64,000 nucleotides of DNA. Source: Paludibacterium sp. Its GTDB lineage: Bacteria; Pseudomonadota; Gammaproteobacteria; Burkholderiales; Chromobacteriaceae. The notes under the pieces are model-generated. The model made no database searches and was not told where the DNA came from. It saw only the letters and a program-made list of their open reading frames with translations. This document shows, piece by piece, positions 58,539 to 64,000 of the stretch (positions are counted from its first letter, which is position 1; the number at the start of each line of letters is the position of its first letter). Position numbers and translations under genes: made by a program. The stretch covers positions 1 to 64,000 of the forward strand of contig NZ_JAFAND010000117.1 of NCBI RefSeq assembly GCF_019232825.1, in the 5' to 3' direction.

Positions 58539-59219
58539 TTATTGAGCGTTATAGAAGTTGCTGCCGTAGCGGGCATTGGCGCAGGCGCTGTTGTCCACGC
58601 CGCATTGTACCCCTTGCGCGCCGCTTTGCTGCGCGGCCTTCATCACACTGCCGGTCTGCTGCAGCGCGCTCTTGAATTGCAGGTAGAAATCCTTGTCCAG
58701 CACGATCTCGGCGATCACCTCGCTCGAGCCGTCGGCGTGCATCGAGGTGGAAACGATGTTCACCCCGCGCAGGTAGGCATCGACATAGGTGCGGAAGCTA
58801 TCGCTGACCGACACCATGTTGGCCACCGAGCTGTTGCCCACCAGCTTCATGCCCTGGACTTGTTCGGCGATGGCGCGGAAGGCATCGAGCTTGGCGGCGC
58901 GGATCGACAGCAGCTTGCGTTGCGAGGCGGTCAGCGAGCGCGATACCGGTACCGTGCCTTCGCCGGTGACGCGAACCTTGATCGGTTGATAGGGGTCGAC
59001 TTCCTTGACCACCACCTTCGGGGCTTCCGGCTCGATACCAGCACCGACATAGCCGACGCCGGTACGGGCATCGGTCGATGCGACGTCGGGCGTGCTCATC
59101 GGCGCGGGTACGGTGGCCACCGGCTGGGCGGCGGGCGGGGTCATGACTTGAGGGTTGTCGGCGTGAGCGCAGCCGGCCAACAACAGCAGCAGCGGAATGA
59201 TTTTATAGGTGTTCTTCAT
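58539..59219 (-). CDS. LPP20-family lipoprotein (FlgP-like)
   Basis: Lipobox LLAGCA; RKLLSIRAAKLDAFRAIAEQVQGMKL. Confidence 0.78.
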   Translation of the reverse strand: MKNTYKIIPLLLLLAGCAHADNPQVMTPPAAQPVATVPAPMSTPDVASTDARTGVGYVGAGIEPEAPKVVVKEVDPYQPIKVRVTGEGTVPVSRSLTASQRKLLSIRAAKLDAFRAIAEQVQGMKLVGNSSVANMVSVSDSFRTYVDAYLRGVNIVSTSMHADGSSEVIAEIVLDKDFYLQFKSALQQTGSVMKAAQQSGAQGVQCGVDNSACANARYGSNFYNAQ

Positions 59220-59318
59220 GTCAGACCCCATTTGTAATATTTCGAATGGTATGAACCAATGCCAGCAAACGTCAACCGCTTCTTCGTCCGTTTAAAGGAA
59301 AACTTGAGAAAAAACAGC

Positions 59319-60215
59319 CTAACGTGCCTGTTTTAATAAGAAATTAGCCACTCGTCCCCCCAGTACGTTGACCACCAGACCGGCGAGCAGCAGCACGCTG
59401 CCCAGCGCCTGCACCGCGGTCAGCTGCTCGCCCAGCAGCAACATCGAGCAGACCAGCGCCACGAGCGGCGCCAACAGCGAGAACGGCGCCACCGAGTTGG
59501 CCGGATAGCGCGACAACAACCGGCTCCAGATGCCGTAGCCGAGCATCGACGCGGCCAAGGCCAGATAGGCCACCGCAGCCAGCGAGCCCCAGGAGAAATG
59601 TGTCAGCGCCTGCCAGTCGCGCGCGCCGCCCTCCAGCCACAGCGACATGGCCAAAAACGGCAGCGGCGGCACCAAGGCGGACCACACCACGAGCCCCAGC
59701 GGTTCGATCTGCATGCCGCGCCGGACCATGACCCGCACCACCACGTTCGACATCGCCCAACTGCTGGCGGCGATGAGTGTCAACACGAAGCCCAGCAGCG
59801 TCATATTGGCGCCATGGGTGGCGCCGATCAGCCCCAGCCCGGCGGCCGCCAACAAAAGCCCGGTGAGCTGGCTCACGCGCCAGTGCTCACGCAGCAGCAG
59901 CGCGGCAAACAGCATGGTGAAGAATGCCTGCGACTGCAGCACCACCGACGCCAGGCCGGCCGGCATACCGAACTTGATGGCGCAGAACAGGCCGGCAAAC
60001 TGGCCGAAGCCGACGGTCAGACCGTAGAGTGCGAGCCAACGCCAGGGCAGGCGCGGCCGCGCCACCCAGAAAAGACCGGCGAACGCCACGGCGCTAAAGC
60101 GAAGGCAGCCCAGCAACAGCGGCGGCACGTCGGCCACGCCCCACTTGATGACCACAAAATTAAAGCCCCACAGCACAATCACCAGCAGGGCTTGGAGAAT
60201 ATCCGGAGTCTGCAT
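59319..60215 (-). CDS. EamA/DMT family transporter
   Basis: VIVLWGFNFVVIKWGV, two EamA repeats; resembles E. coli EamA. Confidence 0.88.
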   Translation of the reverse strand: MQTPDILQALLVIVLWGFNFVVIKWGVADVPPLLLGCLRFSAVAFAGLFWVARPRLPWRWLALYGLTVGFGQFAGLFCAIKFGMPAGLASVVLQSQAFFTMLFAALLLREHWRVSQLTGLLLAAAGLGLIGATHGANMTLLGFVLTLIAASSWAMSNVVVRVMVRRGMQIEPLGLVVWSALVPPLPFLAMSLWLEGGARDWQALTHFSWGSLAAVAYLALAASMLGYGIWSRLLSRYPANSVAPFSLLAPLVALVCSMLLLGEQLTAVQALGSVLLLAGLVVNVLGGRVANFLLKQAR

Positions 60216-60257
60216 GCACGGTCCTCGCCGGGGCATGCCGCACCCCGGGGTTGAAAA

Positions 60258-61643
60258 TCAGCCTTTCATGCGCTTGAGCACTTCTTCCTTGCCCATCAGC
60301 GCCAGCACGGCGTCCACCGACGGCGTCTGCGCGGTGCCGCACACCAGCACGCGCAACGGCATGCCGAGCTGGCCCATCTTGATGCCCTCATCCTGGCAGA
60401 ACGGTTTGAACAATTCGTGAATCGCCTCGGCGCTCCAGCTCGGCAACGCCGCCAGCCGCTCGGCGAAACGCGTCATGCGCGCGCGCGCCTCCTCAGGCAG
60501 ATGCTTGGCCACGTCTTCCGCCGACGCTTCGCGTTTGCGGTAGAAGTAGTCGGATTCGCGCGCGAGCGCGTTGACGTCCTGCACGCGTTCGCGCACCAGC
60601 GCCAGGACCTCGGTCAGCGCCGGGCCATCGGCGAGCGCGATGCCCTCGGCCGCGAGGCGCGGGGTCACCAGATCGGCCAGCCGCTGCAGGTCGGCGCACT
60701 TGATATGCTGGGCGTTGAGCCACAGCAGCTTTTCGCCGTCGAAGCGCGACGCCGAGGCGCTGACGTCCTTCAAATCGAACCAGTCGATGAACTGCGGCAT
60801 GTCGAAGAACTCGTCGTCACCATGGCCCCAGCCCAGACGCGCCAGGTAGTTGAGCAGCGCCTCGGGCAGAATGCCGCGGTCGGCATAGTCGACCACGCTG
60901 ACCGCGTCGCGGCGCTTCGACATCTTCTGGCCGTTCTCGTTGAGGATCATCGGCAAGTGGGCGTACACCGGCAGCGGCGCGCCCAGCGCCTGCAGAATGT
61001 TGATCTGGCGCGGGGTATTGTTGACGTGGTCGTCGCCGCGGATCACATGGGTGATCTGCATGTCCCAATCGTCCACCACCACGCAGAAGTTATAGGTCGG
61101 ACTGCCGTCCGGACGGGCGATGATCAAGTCGTCCAGCTCTTGATTGCTGATCTCGATGCGGCCCTTGACCGCGTCGTCCCAAGCCACCACGCCATCCAGC
61201 GGCGTCTTGAAACGCACCACAGGCTCGACGCCGGCAGGCGCCGGCGGCAGCGTCTTGCCCGGCTCCGGGCGCCAGCGACGGTCGTAGCGCGGCTTCTCGC
61301 CACGCGCCTCCTGCTCGGCGCGCATCGCCTCCAGCTCTTCCTTGCTGCAATAGCAGTAGTAGGCGTGGCCGGCGTCCACCAACTGCCGGATCACTTCCTT
61401 ATAACGGTCGAAGCGGTGAGTCTGATAGAACGGGCCTTCATCGTAATCCAGGCCGACCCAATGCATGCCGTCGAGAATCGCCTTCACCGACTCCGGGGTT
61501 GAACGCTCGAGATCGGTGTCTTCGATGCGCAGCACGAACACGCCGTGGTGCTTGCGGGCAAAGGCCCAGGAAAACAGCGCGGTGCGCACGCCGCCGATGT
61601 GCAGAAAACCGGTCGGGCTCGGAGCGAAACGGGTACGGATCAT
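60258..61643 (-). CDS. gltX: glutamyl-tRNA synthetase
   Basis: [24 protein letters not shown]. Confidence 0.97.
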   Translation of the reverse strand: MIRTRFAPSPTGFLHIGGVRTALFSWAFARKHHGVFVLRIEDTDLERSTPESVKAILDGMHWVGLDYDEGPFYQTHRFDRYKEVIRQLVDAGHAYYCYCSKEELEAMRAEQEARGEKPRYDRRWRPEPGKTLPPAPAGVEPVVRFKTPLDGVVAWDDAVKGRIEISNQELDDLIIARPDGSPTYNFCVVVDDWDMQITHVIRGDDHVNNTPRQINILQALGAPLPVYAHLPMILNENGQKMSKRRDAVSVVDYADRGILPEALLNYLARLGWGHGDDEFFDMPQFIDWFDLKDVSASASRFDGEKLLWLNAQHIKCADLQRLADLVTPRLAAEGIALADGPALTEVLALVRERVQDVNALARESDYFYRKREASAEDVAKHLPEEARARMTRFAERLAALPSWSAEAIHELFKPFCQDEGIKMGQLGMPLRVLVCGTAQTPSVDAVLALMGKEEVLKRMKG

Positions 61644-61710
61644 GAGTCGGGTCCAGCAGGGAAAAATAAACGCTTATTGTACGCTGTCGGCAAAAGCCGC
61701 CGCAAATCGG

Positions 61711-62910
61711 TTACGACCGATGGCGCGCGCCGCGCCAGGCGGAAACCCCGGCCGCGGCGCCCAACACGCACGCCGCCACGCTCCAGCCTGTGCCCTCGGG
61801 CAGCCATAGCGCCAGCATGGCGGCCACACCGGCCAGCATCTGCTGCAGAAAACCGCATAGCGCCATCGCCATGCCGCCCTGGTCGCGCCCGTCGTCCACC
61901 GCCAGCGCCATGCTGTTGGGAAACACCACCGCTTGACTGAACACCGCCCAGCCGTAAAGCAGCACGAACAGCGGCATCCCCAACGCACCCTGCCCGCGCC
62001 ACAGCCCCATCCACAACCAGATTGCCAACCCCGCCAGCACCAGTTGCAGCCCGCCGTGCCGCAGCAGTTGCCGCGCGCCGTGACGCAGCGCCCAGCGGTG
62101 CACGAAGAGCGAGCCCGCCAGGTAACAACCGGCGAACAGCAGCCCCAGCGCGCCAAAGGCGGTCGCGCCCAGCGCGAAATGGCGCCGGAAGACGAATGGG
62201 CTCGCCTGCTGCAGCGTCACCACTACCGCGTAGCCCCAGCCGCCGGCGCTTGCCGCCAGCAGATAGCGCGGCCGGCCAAGCAGCGTCTTGACCGCCCGCC
62301 AGCCGTCGGCTTGCCCCGCCGCGGCCATCGGCGCGATGCGCACCCGCCGCGTGAGCAGCAGCGACGCCAGCGCCGCGACGGCCATCACCGCGAAACCGGC
62401 CGGCCAGCGCGCATAACGCGCGATCAAGCCGCCGACGAACTGCCCGCCGCCCAGCGCACAGATGAACGCCATCGACAACAAGGACAAACGGCGCGCCAGC
62501 TCGTTGCCTTGCCACTGGTCGCGCACCAGAATGCGGCCGATGATGGTCGCGCCGCCGGCGGACGCGCCTTGCACGGCACGCAGTAACAGCAGTTCTCCAT
62601 ACGAGGCGCAAAACGCCAGGCCCAGGCTGCTGGCGAAGAACAGCCACAGCGACGCCATGAGCGGCGCGCGCCGCCCCCAGCGATCGGCGGCCCGGCCCCA
62701 CAACAGCAATGGCGCGGCGGCCGACAAGACAAAGATGGAAATCGACAACTCGACCTGGTTCGGCGTCAGCGCCAAATCGCGCGCCACCTCTGGCAGCGAC
62801 GGCAAGTACACGGTGGTCGCCATCTGCGCCATGAACACCAGCAGGCAAGCCAACGGCACGATGCCGCCGCCGTGTGACGGGTGGGGGTTGGTATTGGGTT
62901 GCGCCATCAA
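61711..62910 (-). CDS. MFS transporter (Bcr/EmrD-like drug efflux)
   Basis: YLPSLPEVARDLALTPNQVELSISIFVLSAAAPLLLWGRAADRWGRR. Confidence 0.9.
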   Translation of the reverse strand: MMAQPNTNPHPSHGGGIVPLACLLVFMAQMATTVYLPSLPEVARDLALTPNQVELSISIFVLSAAAPLLLWGRAADRWGRRAPLMASLWLFFASSLGLAFCASYGELLLLRAVQGASAGGATIIGRILVRDQWQGNELARRLSLLSMAFICALGGGQFVGGLIARYARWPAGFAVMAVAALASLLLTRRVRIAPMAAAGQADGWRAVKTLLGRPRYLLAASAGGWGYAVVVTLQQASPFVFRRHFALGATAFGALGLLFAGCYLAGSLFVHRWALRHGARQLLRHGGLQLVLAGLAIWLWMGLWRGQGALGMPLFVLLYGWAVFSQAVVFPNSMALAVDDGRDQGGMAMALCGFLQQMLAGVAAMLALWLPEGTGWSVAACVLGAAAGVSAWRGARHRS

Positions 62911-63004
62911 TCTTGGTCCGGCAAAAGAGACAATCTCATGCTAACGAGACTCCGCTGGACGCGCCGCTGCCAACGCGCCAATCACGGCGGCGAATCGGAC
63001 AAGT

Positions 63005-63778
63005 TCAGTCTTTGCCCTGCCGGGCATAGTCAGAGGGCGAACGCCGCATCAAGCGGCGAAACATCGCGGCGAAGGCGCCGGGATTGTCGTAGCCCAGATC
63101 GAGCGCCACAGTACTGACCGGCTCGCCGGCCGCTAGGCGCGGCAGCGCGTTCATCACGCTCAGATGCTGCCGCCACAGCTGGTAGGACATGCCCAACTCG
63201 CTGACGAACAAGCGCGACAGCGTCCGGCCCGAAGCGCCGACGGCGCGCGCCAACGTATCCAATCCGCGCGGGTCGGACGGATCGGCGGCCAGCTGCGCGC
63301 ACACCCGCGCCAGCCGCTCGTCGGCATTCACCGGCATCGGCAGGCTCAGGTCGTCCGACCAGGCCAGTTCATCCACCAGCAACTGCATCAGGCGTTGCTC
63401 GCGCTCATCGGAGCATCGCACCCGCTCGGTGCGCACCAGCCGCAGGATCAGCTCGCGCAGCAACGCGGAAACCGTCAGCGCGCGCGGCTCTGCCGGCAAG
63501 CGCGTCATATAGAGCGAGTCCGGCATCACATACAACGTGCGCAACGACACCGCCCCGCGGGCGCGCATGCAGTGCGCCATGCCGGGCGGCATCCACACGC
63601 CGCGCTGCGGCGGCAGCAGCCACATGCGGTCGCCGCATTGCAGCGTCATCACACCGCTGATCGCCACGATCAGTTGCCCCTCGGCGTGCGCATGCGGCCC
63701 GGTGCCGTCACCTGGCGCGTAGTCGCGCGCCAACGTCCAGGCCGACAGATCAGCCGACAGTTGCGTCATGAGCGTCAT
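63005..63778 (-). CDS. AraC family regulator with N-terminal cupin
   Basis: GPHAHAEGQLIVAISGVMTLQ; VALDLGYDNPGAFAAMFRRLMRRSPSDYAR. Confidence 0.93.
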   Translation of the reverse strand: MTLMTQLSADLSAWTLARDYAPGDGTGPHAHAEGQLIVAISGVMTLQCGDRMWLLPPQRGVWMPPGMAHCMRARGAVSLRTLYVMPDSLYMTRLPAEPRALTVSALLRELILRLVRTERVRCSDEREQRLMQLLVDELAWSDDLSLPMPVNADERLARVCAQLAADPSDPRGLDTLARAVGASGRTLSRLFVSELGMSYQLWRQHLSVMNALPRLAAGEPVSTVALDLGYDNPGAFAAMFRRLMRRSPSDYARQGKD

Positions 63779-63828
63779 TGGCCACGAAAGGGAAGGAAAA
63801 CGTCGATTTTAATATGAAATATGGGTAA

Positions 63829-64000
63829 TCAGAGCTGCGATTGTGATTCGCTCGCCGGCGGACGCGGCAGCGACGGCGCCGAACTGTCGCCGGGCAGCGT
63901 ACTGTCCGGCGGGCTCGACAGCCAGCGGAAGACGGTCAGCGACACGACGCGGTAGTCCGGCAAGCTGCCTCGGCAGGTCAGGCACACCGGTTTGCCGTTG
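63829..64000 (-). CDS. C-terminal part of an uncharacterised protein running off the window
   Basis: Open reading frame ...NGKPVCLTCRGSLPDYRVVSLTVFRWLSSPPDST...SQSQL* on the minus strand. Confidence 0.5.
   Translation of the reverse strand, partial: NGKPVCLTCRGSLPDYRVVSLTVFRWLSSPPDSTLPGDSSAPSLPRPPASESQSQL

Overview
The window looks like a chromosome segment from a betaproteobacterium, probably Neisseriales/Chromobacteriaceae-like (inferred from gene content and order). Most of it is core: a complete fliEFGHIJKLMNOPQR flagellar block with a sigma-54 activator and a CheB-like methylesterase, an RND efflux operon with a divergent TetR, pepP-ubiH-visC-dsbC, yebC, hflX, uvrB, gltX and aspA. The most striking accessory locus is at ~1.6-9.1 kb. 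It is a four-gene minus-strand operon of rhodanese, serine O-acetyltransferase, a family 2A (SrpI-like, HK97-fold) encapsulin shell, and a SufS-type cysteine desulfurase with a ~150-aa low-complexity N-terminal extension typical of encapsulin cargo. A polar amino-acid ABC transporter converges on it. I read this as a sulfur-handling protein nanocompartment. The family 2A shell/desulfurase pair is described in the literature; the local setting (transporter, hairpin-rich boundary, 26-nt shell/cargo overlap) deserves follow-up. Secondary observations are a DsbC-like paralogue without CXXC, an antitoxin with a truncated PIN toxin, a REP/MITE-like repeat family whose ends abut the stop codons of both neighbours, a 13+13 bp perfect operator at the efflux pump, a receiver-less CheB, FlgP/FlgT homologues, and several candidate leaders/small RNAs. 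No tRNA, rRNA, CRISPR array or intact transposase was recognised. All calls come from reading the sequence and provided ORFs; no database search was run.
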